Part shown: piece after piece, positions 45,723-54,521 of the stretch
Numbering within the stretch: position 1 is the first letter of the stretch
Layout: the number at the start of each line of letters is the position of its first letter
DNA from: Flavivirga sp. 57AJ16
GTDB lineage: Bacteria; Bacteroidota; Bacteroidia; Flavobacteriales; Flavobacteriaceae
DNA: 64,000 bases
Direction: 5' to 3'
Assembly (NCBI RefSeq): GCF_028736925.1
Contig: NZ_JAQZAT010000007.1
Location: 124,001-188,000 of the forward strand
Program-made: the position numbers and the translations under genes
Notes under the pieces: generated by a model
What the model was told of the DNA's origin: nothing
Databases searched by the model: none
Seen by the model: only the letters and a program-made list of their open reading frames with translations

Positions 45723-46592
45723 ATGAAAAAAACATTTCTGTTAATTATTATAAGTATAGCTATCTCAGTTACACTTCAGGCGCAGAATTATCGTATAGCT
45801 TCCTACAATTTACGGTACGATAACGAAGGTGACAGACCGGATAATGCCTGGGAAGATAGGTATCCACATATTGTAGACGTAATAAAAAAACACAATATAG
45901 ATGTATTCGGCATACAAGAAGGGCTTTTTGGGCAACTTTCCGATTTATTAAGATCCATGCCCGATTACGAATATACGGGGCTTGGTAGAGAAGGTGCAAG
46001 AGAAGGAGAGCATTCAGCCATATGGTATAAAAGAGAGAAGTTTATCTTATTGGATTCAGGCGATTTTTGGTTATCTGAAACCCCAGAAAAATTAAGCAAG
46101 GGGTGGGATGCTGCATTTGAGAGACTATGTAGTTGGGCAAAGTTTTGTGATAAAGAATCAGGCTTTATATTTTATTTCTTTAACACACATTTTGACCACA
46201 AGGGAGATATAGCTAGAGCAAATAGTATTCACCTTATTTTTGAGCAGATAAAGAACATAGCAGGCAATAAGCCAGTTGTACTTACCGGAGATTTTAATAT
46301 AGGACAACGAAGCAAGTGGTATGAGGAGTTTAATAAGTATCCAGAATTTTATAATGCTTATGATATAGCGCTTGACCTAAAGAATGAAAATACGGGAACT
46401 TTTAATGGCTTTGGAAAGGCGAAACAAACCGATGAAAGGATTGACCATGTTTTATTATCAAAGAACTTCACGGTCATTACCTATGAACTGGATCTAAATA
46501 CGTATTCAAGTGGAAAATTCCCTTCAGACCATTTTCCGATAATATTGGATATACAGTTAAAAGAAGGTGCGGGGAACGCCAACAATAAATAG
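45723..46592 (+). CDS. EEP-family phosphodiesterase/phosphatase, secreted
   Basis: A 289-residue protein with a Sec signal (LIIISIAISVTLQAQ) and no lipobox. EEP landmarks: RIASYNLRYDNEGDRPDN, DVFGIQEGLFGQ, HSAIWYKREKF, FFNTHFDHKGDIAR, VVLTGDFNIGQ and FPSDHFPIIL. It is closest in style to the Bacteroidota 'endonuclease/exonuclease/phosphatase family' proteins that start N-L-R-Y-D. It begins 11 bases after the propeller gene and precedes a strong terminator at 46631-46677, so it likely ends the susC-to-EEP transcript. It shares the NLRYD...RYPHI pattern with the EEP domain of the 47660 protein. The substrate is unknown. Confidence 0.9.
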   Translation: MKKTFLLIIISIAISVTLQAQNYRIASYNLRYDNEGDRPDNAWEDRYPHIVDVIKKHNIDVFGIQEGLFGQLSDLLRSMPDYEYTGLGREGAREGEHSAIWYKREKFILLDSGDFWLSETPEKLSKGWDAAFERLCSWAKFCDKESGFIFYFFNTHFDHKGDIARANSIHLIFEQIKNIAGNKPVVLTGDFNIGQRSKWYEEFNKYPEFYNAYDIALDLKNENTGTFNGFGKAKQTDERIDHVLLSKNFTVITYELDLNTYSSGKFPSDHFPIILDIQLKEGAGNANNK

Positions 46593-46630
46593 TATAAGTA
46601 TTTATTAGAGTTAGTTTAGTTAATTAAAAA

Positions 46631-46677
46631 GGTGCCTTATTAATGGTTGGTTTTCAAATTAATAAGGTACCATTTTT
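46631..46677 (+). terminator. Strong rho-independent terminator
   Basis: GGTGCCTTATTAAT (46631-46644) pairs with ATTAATAAGGTACC (46658-46671), a 14-bp stem with a single G-U pair. A T-run follows (ATTTTT). It probably ends the operon begun at susC 35515. Confidence 0.7.
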
Positions 46678-46784
46678 AAAAACTTCCTTAAAAATTAGTT
46701 GATGTTACTGGGCTAAGCCTATGGTGCTTTTTGAAACTAATAAGAAGTAAATAACTGGTCATATGATTAAAAAAGTGTTAAACT

Positions 46785-47636
46785 ATGATATTAATAGCAG
46801 ATGGTGGATCTACCAAATGTGATTGGTTAGGTGTAGATTGCAATGGTAATATTCAATTAAGAGCAAAAACAAAGGGGGTAAACCCATCATTATTATCTAA
46901 AACAAAAATCTTAAAAATATTACAAGGTTCTTTAGAGTTGTCATCAAACAAGAACGACATCAATAAAATATACTTTTATGGTGCTGGATGTGGGTTTGAA
47001 GAACAACAAAAAGCCCTTAAAGAAGGGTTTAAGAAATATTTTACAAAAGCTAATGAAATTACGGTTAAAGAAGATTTAGCTGCAGCGGTCCATTCATGTA
47101 CTAAAACACCTGCAATAGTTTGTATTCTTGGAACAGGATCTAATTGTTGTTTTTATAATGGAAATGAAATAATAACAAGAATGCCCCCAATGGGTTTTAC
47201 CTTAATGGATGATGCGAGTGGTAATTTTATTGGGAAACAATTGTTAAGGGCTTATTATTTTAATCAAATGCCGGAGCATTTGGCTCATAGATTTAGTATG
47301 GAGTATAATCCAAACCCGGTCAAAGTAAAAAAGAAACTTTACAAAAAGGCAAATGTGAATGCCTATTTATCTTCATTTGCTAGGTTTCTATTCGATAACA
47401 TTGAAGAACCATTTATGAAAGCACTTTTAGAAGATGCTTTAAAACTGTTTGTAAAAACCCACCTTATGTTGTTTAAGGAAGAATTAAAGAATTATCCAGT
47501 TCATTTTGTTGGTTCGATAGCATTTTTTGCAAAAGAGCAGATAAAAGAATTATTAAAAGAGCAAGGGTTCATTGTGGGAGAGTTTATTCAAAAGCCCGTT
47601 TATAGTTTGGTAAACTACCACATATCCAAAAAATAA
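46785..47636 (+). CDS. BadF/BadG-type sugar kinase, N-acetylglucosamine kinase-like
   Basis: A 283-residue cytoplasmic protein of the ASKHA (actin-like ATPase) fold. The phosphate-1 loop is ILIADGGSTKCDWLGVD at the N-terminus, then KTKGVNPSLLSK, a YFYGAGCGF segment, ILGTGSNCCFYNG (phosphate-2) and MGFTLMDDASGNFIGKQLL, HFVGSIAFFAKEQ (adenosine motif). Bacteroidota members are annotated as N-acetylglucosamine kinase or a BadF ATPase; the reaction would be GlcNAc + ATP to GlcNAc-6-phosphate. Its location between EEP genes, before an SGNH esterase and a sugar porter, suggests it phosphorylates a sugar released by the locus. Start ATG 46785 is preceded by a region with a terminator, so it has its own promoter. 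Confidence 0.8.
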   Translation: MILIADGGSTKCDWLGVDCNGNIQLRAKTKGVNPSLLSKTKILKILQGSLELSSNKNDINKIYFYGAGCGFEEQQKALKEGFKKYFTKANEITVKEDLAAAVHSCTKTPAIVCILGTGSNCCFYNGNEIITRMPPMGFTLMDDASGNFIGKQLLRAYYFNQMPEHLAHRFSMEYNPNPVKVKKKLYKKANVNAYLSSFARFLFDNIEEPFMKALLEDALKLFVKTHLMLFKEELKNYPVHFVGSIAFFAKEQIKELLKEQGFIVGEFIQKPVYSLVNYHISKK

Positions 47637-47659
47637 ACTAAATAACTAAACCAAATATT

Positions 47660-50461
47660 ATGAAAAAAACCATTCTACTGTTAAGCTTGGTTCTTAGCAC
47701 AGTAACCACAAGTGCCCAACTACTGTCATGGCAGTTTGGAGATCCAATTTCAAGTGGAGATGAGGGATCTTATGCTCCAACCCATGTTAACCCACACATA
47801 ACAGCAAACCCACTAACAAGAGGCAGTGGGATTTTACCAATTGGTTTATCCCGGGGATTCTCTTCCAGTGATTTTACAATTAATGGGACTATGTCCGATG
47901 CGATTAATAATAATGATTATTATGAAGTCTCTTTTTCTGTTCAGCCGGGGTATACGGTTTCATTGTATAACATTGATGCAAAACTGAGAAGGAGTAGTTC
48001 AGGAGCGAGTTTTTATAGGTGGATGTATAGTTTGGATGGTACCACATTTTTAAATGCCAATACAACCGATGTTCCTTTTGATCCAACAGATACAAACGGT
48101 GCTTACCAAACAGAAGTGATGTTATCTAACATAGACGCTTTACAAAACCTTTCTTTTGGTACGACTATAACATTGCGACTATATTTATGGGGAGCTACAA
48201 CATCTACAAGTACTGTTGCTTTTGGACGCTTTTCATCGGGAGATACAAGCCCTAGTCTGTCTATAGGAGGTAGGGTAGTCCGCAATGGAGATGAGTCATT
48301 GATTGGATTTCAATTTGCCCTTCCAAACTCTAGTGGTAATGAAGAGAGTTACCCATCTACATCCAATAATTTAGGAGTTTACAGTTCAACATTAAATAGA
48401 GGGTCAGGAATTCCCGAAGATAGTAATACAGGATTAAGTAGAGGTTTTACGGCAAGGAACTTTCTTCCCCTTAACGGGACTAAAAGCGATGCGTTAACAA
48501 ATAGCAATTATTATGAGTTTGCACTGTCTCCTAAGGAAGGCAGTACCGCTTCGTTGACCTCATTAAATGTGAGGTTAAGAAGAAGCAACTCAGGGTGCAA
48601 TGCATATAGATGGAGCTATAGTTTAGACGGCGTTAATTTTACAGATATGGGAACGGGAAATGTTCCATTTACAAGTGGCTATGATGGGATAGATCAGCCT
48701 GAAATAGACCTAGGCTCAATAGCTGCCTTACAAAATTTAACCTATGGAACAACTGTGACCTTTCGTTTGTATGCCTGGGGTAATACAACCGATACAGGCA
48801 CCTTTGCCATTGGGCGTCACGTTTCTGGGGCTGTGGTCAACAGTTTAGAAGTTCATGGTGGTATAAGCCAGACAATAACACCACAGTTCAATGCAGGAAC
48901 ATATAATGTAAGATATGCAAACACCATAGATGCTTTAGATTTATGGGAAACGCGTTACCCACACATAGCCAACCTTATTAAAAACCATAATATGGACATA
49001 TTTGGTGTACAAGAGATATCTTATAACATGTCTAATGAGCTTATGCCTCTGCTTCCTGAGCATACTTTGATTGGAGAAACAACAGAAGGAGGAACAGATG
49101 GATATTATTCACCTATTGTATATAATGTGGAACGGTTTACATTGCACGATACAGGTACCTTTTGGCTTTCTGAAACCCCAGACGTAATCAGTTATGGTTG
49201 GGATGCACAACACATAAGGATTTGTACTTGGGGAGAATTTACGGATAATATTTCTGGGCTGCATTTTTACTTTTTTAATACACATTTGGATCATGTTGGT
49301 GTAGTTGCAAGAGAGGAAGGGGTTAATTTGATATTCAATAAAATGAATACTATGGCATGTGACGATCCGGTAATTTTTACAGGAGATTTAAATATTGATC
49401 AGTTCGACTCGCTTTACATTGATATAAACAATAATGGCATTGTTAAAAATGCCTATGATTTGGCCCATAATCAAATAAACCCTTATCAAGGCACTTTTAA
49501 TAGTTTTAATGTGAATAAACTTGATGACGTTGAACGTATCGATCATATCTTTCTAACCAATCATTTTAAGGCGAATACGTATGAGGTTTATACCGACACA
49601 TACAATGGAGACCATTTTCCGTCCGATCACTTTGCAGTGAATACAAATGTACAAGCTAGACAGACAGATAAAGGAGAACTATATTGGGAGTTTCCCGAGG
49701 ATTTTGAAAATGCGACAGCTCCAAAAACACTTTATGCGGCAGGCAACGTAACATTACAAACTGGAGCATGGTTATTTGAAGAGACTGTATTGCAGAACAC
49801 AGCCAATGATAGGCCATCAAGTGGTGTTTATGCTGGCAGAATGCGTGGTTCAAATACAGCACCCTCTTATCTCGAGATGCTTTTTGATGTACCACATGGG
49901 GCATCCAAAGTAGTGGTTTGGTATAGCTCTTACGGAGCTTCTGGTGATGTACCTAGTGAATGGATACTTGAGTATTCTACAGATCAAGGAAGTACATGGA
50001 GCCAAATAGGGGATACAATTTCGGCTATAGAGAAAACAAAAAAGCAAGCCGTATTTTTAACAGACATTCAAGGCAATGTTCGTTTTAGGATAAATAAAGT
50101 AGGACTTGAGGCTACAACTATTGGGCGCCTTAGTATTGACGATATATCCATTTTTAGAAGTGAGACAACTTTAGGCTGTTGTGCAAGTCAAACAACCGAA
50201 ATGCAAGAAACAAGTAATGTTGAAAGTTTTAAAGTCTTGTCGAATGACGAACAAACAAGTCTTTTGTTTGAGGCTAATGCAAACAATAAAGCTACTGTAT
50301 ACATATATGATTTGTCAGGTCTTTTAAAATTTAAGCAAAATATAGAAGTGTTTTCAGGATCTAACATGTACCCTATCCGTAAGTCATTATCACCTGGTTT
50401 ATACATTGCAAAGTTTCAGTATTTAAACAAAACTGAGACGGTGAAATTTATCAAGAAATAA
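47660..50461 (+). CDS. T9SS-secreted EEP-family enzyme with two N-terminal duplicated modules
   Basis: This 933-residue protein has a Sec signal (ILLLSLVLSTVTTSAQ). Residues about 20-208 and 210-400 are a tandem duplicate beta-rich module with shared landmarks: the first has GLSRGFSSSDFTINGT and LRRSSSGASFYRWMYSLDG, the second GLSRGFTARNFLPLNGT and LRRSNSGCNAYRWSYSLDG. An EEP domain follows (about 410-665) with GTYNVRYANTIDALDLWETR, DIFGVQEIS, FFNTHLDHVG, FTGDLNIDQ and FPSDHFAV. Next is a jelly-roll-like region (about 675-840). The last about 75 residues are a type A T9SS sorting domain (VYIYDLSGLLKFKQNIEV, LSPGLYIAKFQY). It is probably exported to the cell surface. Confidence 0.88.
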   Translation: MKKTILLLSLVLSTVTTSAQLLSWQFGDPISSGDEGSYAPTHVNPHITANPLTRGSGILPIGLSRGFSSSDFTINGTMSDAINNNDYYEVSFSVQPGYTVSLYNIDAKLRRSSSGASFYRWMYSLDGTTFLNANTTDVPFDPTDTNGAYQTEVMLSNIDALQNLSFGTTITLRLYLWGATTSTSTVAFGRFSSGDTSPSLSIGGRVVRNGDESLIGFQFALPNSSGNEESYPSTSNNLGVYSSTLNRGSGIPEDSNTGLSRGFTARNFLPLNGTKSDALTNSNYYEFALSPKEGSTASLTSLNVRLRRSNSGCNAYRWSYSLDGVNFTDMGTGNVPFTSGYDGIDQPEIDLGSIAALQNLTYGTTVTFRLYAWGNTTDTGTFAIGRHVSGAVVNSLEVHGGISQTITPQFNAGTYNVRYANTIDALDLWETRYPHIANLIKNHNMDIFGVQEISYNMSNELMPLLPEHTLIGETTEGGTDGYYSPIVYNVERFTLHDTGTFWLSETPDVISYGWDAQHIRICTWGEFTDNISGLHFYFFNTHLDHVGVVAREEGVNLIFNKMNTMACDDPVIFTGDLNIDQFDSLYIDINNNGIVKNAYDLAHNQINPYQGTFNSFNVNKLDDVERIDHIFLTNHFKANTYEVYTDTYNGDHFPSDHFAVNTNVQARQTDKGELYWEFPEDFENATAPKTLYAAGNVTLQTGAWLFEETVLQNTANDRPSSGVYAGRMRGSNTAPSYLEMLFDVPHGASKVVVWYSSYGASGDVPSEWILEYSTDQGSTWSQIGDTISAIEKTKKQAVFLTDIQGNVRFRINKVGLEATTIGRLSIDDISIFRSETTLGCCASQTTEMQETSNVESFKVLSNDEQTSLLFEANANNKATVYIYDLSGLLKFKQNIEVFSGSNMYPIRKSLSPGLYIAKFQYLNKTETVKFIKK

Positions 50462-50484
50462 GGTATTTATAAAAAGAAGAAAGA

Positions 50485-51159
50485 ATGAAAATTATAAACT
50501 CAATTATTTTATTTATGTTCTGTGGTCTATGTATGGCCCAAACACAAAATGTAGAATGGGATAGTACATACAGACCGCGTAGTTATAAACTTCGTGTGGC
50601 ACAGTTTAACATGTTTCCAAATTCTAATGATGATATTATTTTTTTAGGAAATAGTATTACGGCAGGTGTAGAATGGAAGGAACTTTTGGGGAATTCAAAG
50701 GTTCAAAACAGGGGTATATCGGGTGATATTACATTTGGTGTTTTGGAGAGAATAGAAGAGATAGCAGAAGGGAACCCTGCAAAAGTTTTTTTACTTATTG
50801 GAATTAATGATGTAGCAAGGAACATACCAGATTCCATAACCTCTACAAACCATTTAAAAATCGTGAGATACCTAAAAACACATGCACCTAATACCAAGAT
50901 ATATTTACAAACGCTTTTACCTGTAAACAAAGATTTTGACAGGCATAAAGCACATTATAACAAAGATGAAAAAATACTTCGTATAAATGAAAAATTAAAA
51001 CAGATAGCAAAGGAAGAAAATGTATATCTCATCGATTTGTATTCTAATTTTTTGGACGAAGAAGGGAAGTTAGAAGAAAAATATACATATGATGGATTGC
51101 ATTTAACTGCTGAAGGATACAAGCATTGGGCCTATGTGCTTAGTGGTTATATTGATTGA
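50485..51159 (+). CDS. SGNH/GDSL-family esterase, secreted
   Basis: A 224-residue hydrolase with a Sec signal peptide (IILFMFCGLCMAQ). SGNH blocks are all present: block I IIFLGNSITAG with the nucleophile Ser57, block II NRGISGD (Gly near 78-80), block III LIGINDVARN with Asn108, and block V YDGLHLTAEGY with Asp203 and His206. The extra WDSTYRPRSY before block I is common in Bacteroidota members that remove acetyl groups from glycans. The gene starts 24 bases after the T9SS EEP gene and is followed by the sugar porter after 19 bases, so it fits a pathway that removes acyl groups from a sugar before uptake. The exact ester is unknown. Confidence 0.9.
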   Translation: MKIINSIILFMFCGLCMAQTQNVEWDSTYRPRSYKLRVAQFNMFPNSNDDIIFLGNSITAGVEWKELLGNSKVQNRGISGDITFGVLERIEEIAEGNPAKVFLLIGINDVARNIPDSITSTNHLKIVRYLKTHAPNTKIYLQTLLPVNKDFDRHKAHYNKDEKILRINEKLKQIAKEENVYLIDLYSNFLDEEGKLEEKYTYDGLHLTAEGYKHWAYVLSGYID

Positions 51160-51177
51160 AATATAAAAAAATATAAT

Positions 51178-52506
51178 ATGAATAAAAAAATATTATTGTG
51201 GTCCATAACAGCAGCACTAGCCGGTTTTTTGTTTGGATTTGATACTGTGGTAATTTCTGGAGCTGAAAAAAAATTACAAACTTTATGGGAATCTGGCGAT
51301 ATGTTTCATGGTGTTGTTGTTATTGGAATGGCATTATGGGGAACTGTTGTAGGCGCTTTTTTTGGAGGCATACCAACTGATAAATTGGGACGGAAAAAAA
51401 CTTTGGTTTGGATTGGGGTTCTATATGCCATATCAGCTATTGGGTCTGGTTTGGCAAATGATCCTATCACTTTTGCGATATTTAGATTTATAGGTGGGTT
51501 AGGGGTTGGAGCCTCAACTATAGCTGCTCCCGCATATATTTCAGAAATCGCTCCTGCGAAAGATAGGGGGAAATTAGTAAGCTTATACCAATTCAATATT
51601 GTATTTGGAATTCTAGTAGCATTTGGGTCTAATTACTTATTAAATGGAGTTGGGGATAACGATTGGAGGTGGATGGTAGGAGTGGAAGCATTTCCTGCAG
51701 TAGTTTATACGCTATTGGCTTTAAAATTACCAAAAAGCCCAAGATGGTTACTGACCAAATATAGGGTAGTAGAGGCTCAAGAGGTTTTGAAAATAACCAA
51801 CCCTAATGAAGATTCGGATAAACTGATTAAAGAGATAAAGAACGAAATGGATAAGACCGTACCCAATGAATCCATTTTTATAAAAAAATATAAATTCCCT
51901 GTACTTCTTGCTTTTTTGATTTCATTTTTCAACCAATTATCAGGTATTAACGCTTTGTTGTATTATGCTCCACGAATTTTTACAGAAGCAGGTCTAGAGG
52001 AGAGTTCAGCCTTATTGAGCAGTATAGGAGTTGGTGTCACAAATTTAATCTTTACCCTCTTAGGAGTTTATTTAATAGATAAATTAGGAAGAAAGCAGTT
52101 AATGTACATGGGATCCATAGCGTACATTATCTCGTTATCGTTAGTCTCTTTGGCATTTTTATTTAATTGGGAAGCTAATTATATTCCAATATTTTTATTT
52201 CTTTTCATTGCGGCACATGCCATAGGACAAGGTACTGTTATTTGGGTATTTATTTCTGAGATTTTTCCAAATCACCTAAGAGGTTCTGGGCAGTCATTTG
52301 GAAGTTCTGTACATTGGGTTTTAGCTGCTATAGTGCCATCATTGGTTCCAGTATTGTTTTCTACAATAGGAGCCGGAGCTGTATTTGCATTTTTTGCATG
52401 TATGATGGTTTTACAATTGATTTTTGTGATTTTTATGATGCCTGAAACCAAAGGAAAGACCCTAGAAGAACTTCAGGGTGTCTTGTTGAAAGATAAGAAA
52501 TTCTAG
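51178..52506 (+). CDS. MFS sugar porter (SP family)
   Basis: This 442-residue inner-membrane protein with 12 predicted helices carries the sugar porter signatures: GFLFGFDTVVISGA in helix 1, DKLGRKKTL between helices 2 and 3, PAYISEIAPAKDRGKLVS after helix 4, LPKSPRWLLTKYRVVEA after helix 6, QLSGINALLYYAPRIF in helix 7, DKLGRKQLM between helices 8 and 9, and PETKGKTLEELQ at the C-terminus. Such proteins carry xylose, glucose, galactose, inositol and similar sugars by proton symport. Substrate cannot be resolved here. The gene follows the SGNH esterase by 19 bases and probably imports the dephosphorylated and deacylated monosaccharide. Confidence 0.92.
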   Translation: MNKKILLWSITAALAGFLFGFDTVVISGAEKKLQTLWESGDMFHGVVVIGMALWGTVVGAFFGGIPTDKLGRKKTLVWIGVLYAISAIGSGLANDPITFAIFRFIGGLGVGASTIAAPAYISEIAPAKDRGKLVSLYQFNIVFGILVAFGSNYLLNGVGDNDWRWMVGVEAFPAVVYTLLALKLPKSPRWLLTKYRVVEAQEVLKITNPNEDSDKLIKEIKNEMDKTVPNESIFIKKYKFPVLLAFLISFFNQLSGINALLYYAPRIFTEAGLEESSALLSSIGVGVTNLIFTLLGVYLIDKLGRKQLMYMGSIAYIISLSLVSLAFLFNWEANYIPIFLFLFIAAHAIGQGTVIWVFISEIFPNHLRGSGQSFGSSVHWVLAAIVPSLVPVLFSTIGAGAVFAFFACMMVLQLIFVIFMMPETKGKTLEELQGVLLKDKKF

Positions 52507-52573
52507 AGAGCTATTATTAATAAAACCCTTGTTGGTTTTAAGTTTATTATAAAATGTTAAAAACGATTTGTAT

Positions 52574-53413
52574 ATGAAAAAAACAATTATGAACAAGTAT
52601 ATGTGCTTGTTGTTTATTGTAATACCAAGTGGGCTTATAGCCCAAGTGTACGTAGCTAGTGGAGCTGAAATACACTATTCTGGAGGTACTTTTGTGTCTG
52701 GTGTTATTAATAATAATAATGGGGGGACATTCTCTATTAGTGAGAATTTTGTGCATGATGATGGAAATTATGTAAATGGACCAGTAGCAATTACAGAAGG
52801 GGGAACTTATAACATTTCAATTGGGCCATCTGCGGAATCGAGGGTTCCTAATGTAGTCACTACAGGAGCAGCAACAATATTTTACAGTGCGACTACAGAC
52901 CCGGCCACAGGACGTAATGAAACGGTAAATCTTGGTGTTCTTAGAATATTGGCAGATAATGAAGTTTATACTTTTACAGGAGATGTATCGACATTTACTG
53001 CAACACCTTTATCTGGAACACAGTATAATAGTGAACCAAGTGTTTCTTCGCCTGTAATAGTATATTGGTCTGGAAGCGAATGGAATGATACCCTTTCTGG
53101 TGTTGCAAGTTTTGCGGCTCAAACAGCATCTTTAGGTACTGAAGACTTTAATGTAAAAGATTTTGTGTTGTACCCCAATCCAGTAAATAGTTTGACTAAT
53201 ACCCTGAACTACCAGTTGCCCAATGGTATAGAACAATTAAGTATAGATATCTATGATGTTAGAGGTAAAAAAATACAAACCTATTACAATGTGCCTGTAA
53301 ATATGGGGGTTAACTCTTTAGTGAAACCTAAAGTTGATCAAGGAATGTATTTAATACGATTTAATTTCAATAAAGGACAACAACAGATTATTAAAAAAAT
53401 ATTAATAGAATAA
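52574..53413 (+). CDS. Secreted protein with T9SS type A sorting domain, function unknown
   Basis: The protein is 279 residues from ATG 52574, with a Sec signal peptide ending near GLIAQ and a beta-rich middle (VASGAEIHYSGGTF, GGTFSISENFVHDDGNYVNG) that resembles a repetitive passenger. The C-terminal domain DFVLYPNPVNS with the YPNP hallmark, then IDIYDVRGKKIQTYYNVPVN and MYLIRFNFNKGQQQIIKKI, is a clear type A T9SS sorting domain. It is therefore exported to the surface or medium. No catalytic motif is seen. It is probably co-transcribed with the FISUMP gene 43 bases downstream. The alternative TTG start is at 52568. Confidence 0.7.
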   Translation: MKKTIMNKYMCLLFIVIPSGLIAQVYVASGAEIHYSGGTFVSGVINNNNGGTFSISENFVHDDGNYVNGPVAITEGGTYNISIGPSAESRVPNVVTTGAATIFYSATTDPATGRNETVNLGVLRILADNEVYTFTGDVSTFTATPLSGTQYNSEPSVSSPVIVYWSGSEWNDTLSGVASFAAQTASLGTEDFNVKDFVLYPNPVNSLTNTLNYQLPNGIEQLSIDIYDVRGKKIQTYYNVPVNMGVNSLVKPKVDQGMYLIRFNFNKGQQQIIKKILIE

Positions 53414-53456
53414 TATTAATAACTTAAGAGGTTTTTAAATTAAAAAAACAAGGATA

Positions 53457-54365
53457 ATGAATAAAGTAATTGCAGCCATGTTTATGGCAACAACGTTAAC
53501 AGCCTTTACCCAAGTGGGAATAGGCACAGAAACTCCACATGCTTCGGCAGCACTAGACGTAAGTTCAACAAATAAAGGTTTTTTGCCACCACGTTTAACA
53601 GAAACACAAATGAATGGCATTGTTTCCCCAGCAGAAGGATTAATAGTATTTTGTTCAGACTGTTCCCCAAAAGGCATCTATTTTTATGATGGAACAAGCT
53701 TTAAAAGTATTTCAAATACAGGTTCTCCAACCGGTTTGGCTTCAGGTGAAGTATTAAGCACCACAGGTAAAATATGGCTGGATAAAAATTTAGGCGCAAT
53801 ACAAGTAGCTACATCTAGTACAGATTATAATGCGTATGGTGATTTGTACCAATGGGGTAGATCTGCTGATGGCCATCAAGTGGTGGTAAGAGATACTTCT
53901 GTATTGCCAAATGATTCTACACCTGCTGCTGGGTCTTCAGGTACAACTACCACGACAGCAACTAGTTCAAACCCTGGTCATGGAGATTACATTCTTACAA
54001 CAACTGCTACAGATAATAACTGGACAGATTATGCAAGTGAAGATAATTTATGGCAAAATGGAGCTAACGACCCGTGTCCTACAGGTTATAGACTACCAAC
54101 AGAAGCAGAATTAGGAAATGAAAGATTACAGTTTTCAACTAATGATGCTGCTGGAGCTTTTAACAGCCCTTTAAAATTGCCTACAGCAGGAGCTCGCATA
54201 TACAATGATGGATTACTTAACAATGTTGGTGTTACTGGTCGTTATTGGAGCAGTACTGTTGATGGCGTTTCATCGCGTAATTTACGTATTACAATTAATG
54301 ATGCGTATACCTCTAGTTATTCTCGTGCAGCTGGTTTTTCTGTACGTTGTATTAAAGATGAATAA
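53457..54365 (+). CDS. FISUMP-domain secreted protein
   Basis: The protein is 302 residues with a short signal peptide (AAMFMATTLTAFTQ). The first module (about 18-85: VGIGTETPHASAALDVSSTN, GFLPPRLTETQMN, GLIVFCSDCSPKGIYFYDG) is common in Bacteroidota surface proteins. It is followed by a FISUMP (Fibrobacter succinogenes major paralogous) domain, shown by KIWLDKNLGAIQ, YGDLYQWGRSADG, NDPCPTGYRLPTEAE and RYWSSTVDG with AAGFSVRCIKD at the end. FISUMP proteins are thought to bind polysaccharide or to adhere; no enzymatic site is known. The N-terminal module is shared with the acetylesterase encoded at 55955. Confidence 0.85.
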   Translation: MNKVIAAMFMATTLTAFTQVGIGTETPHASAALDVSSTNKGFLPPRLTETQMNGIVSPAEGLIVFCSDCSPKGIYFYDGTSFKSISNTGSPTGLASGEVLSTTGKIWLDKNLGAIQVATSSTDYNAYGDLYQWGRSADGHQVVVRDTSVLPNDSTPAAGSSGTTTTTATSSNPGHGDYILTTTATDNNWTDYASEDNLWQNGANDPCPTGYRLPTEAELGNERLQFSTNDAAGAFNSPLKLPTAGARIYNDGLLNNVGVTGRYWSSTVDGVSSRNLRITINDAYTSSYSRAAGFSVRCIKDE

Positions 54366-54521
54366 ATCAATTTTTATATGATTTCATGAAATGAAATCAG
54401 GTATACCATTATTCAATCAAAATAATAATGAACCTTATAGTTATAATGGAGTTAATTAAAATATGATGTGTTGGAATTGTTATTAAATACTATAAAATAT
54501 AAATAGCAAAGCAATAAGTAT

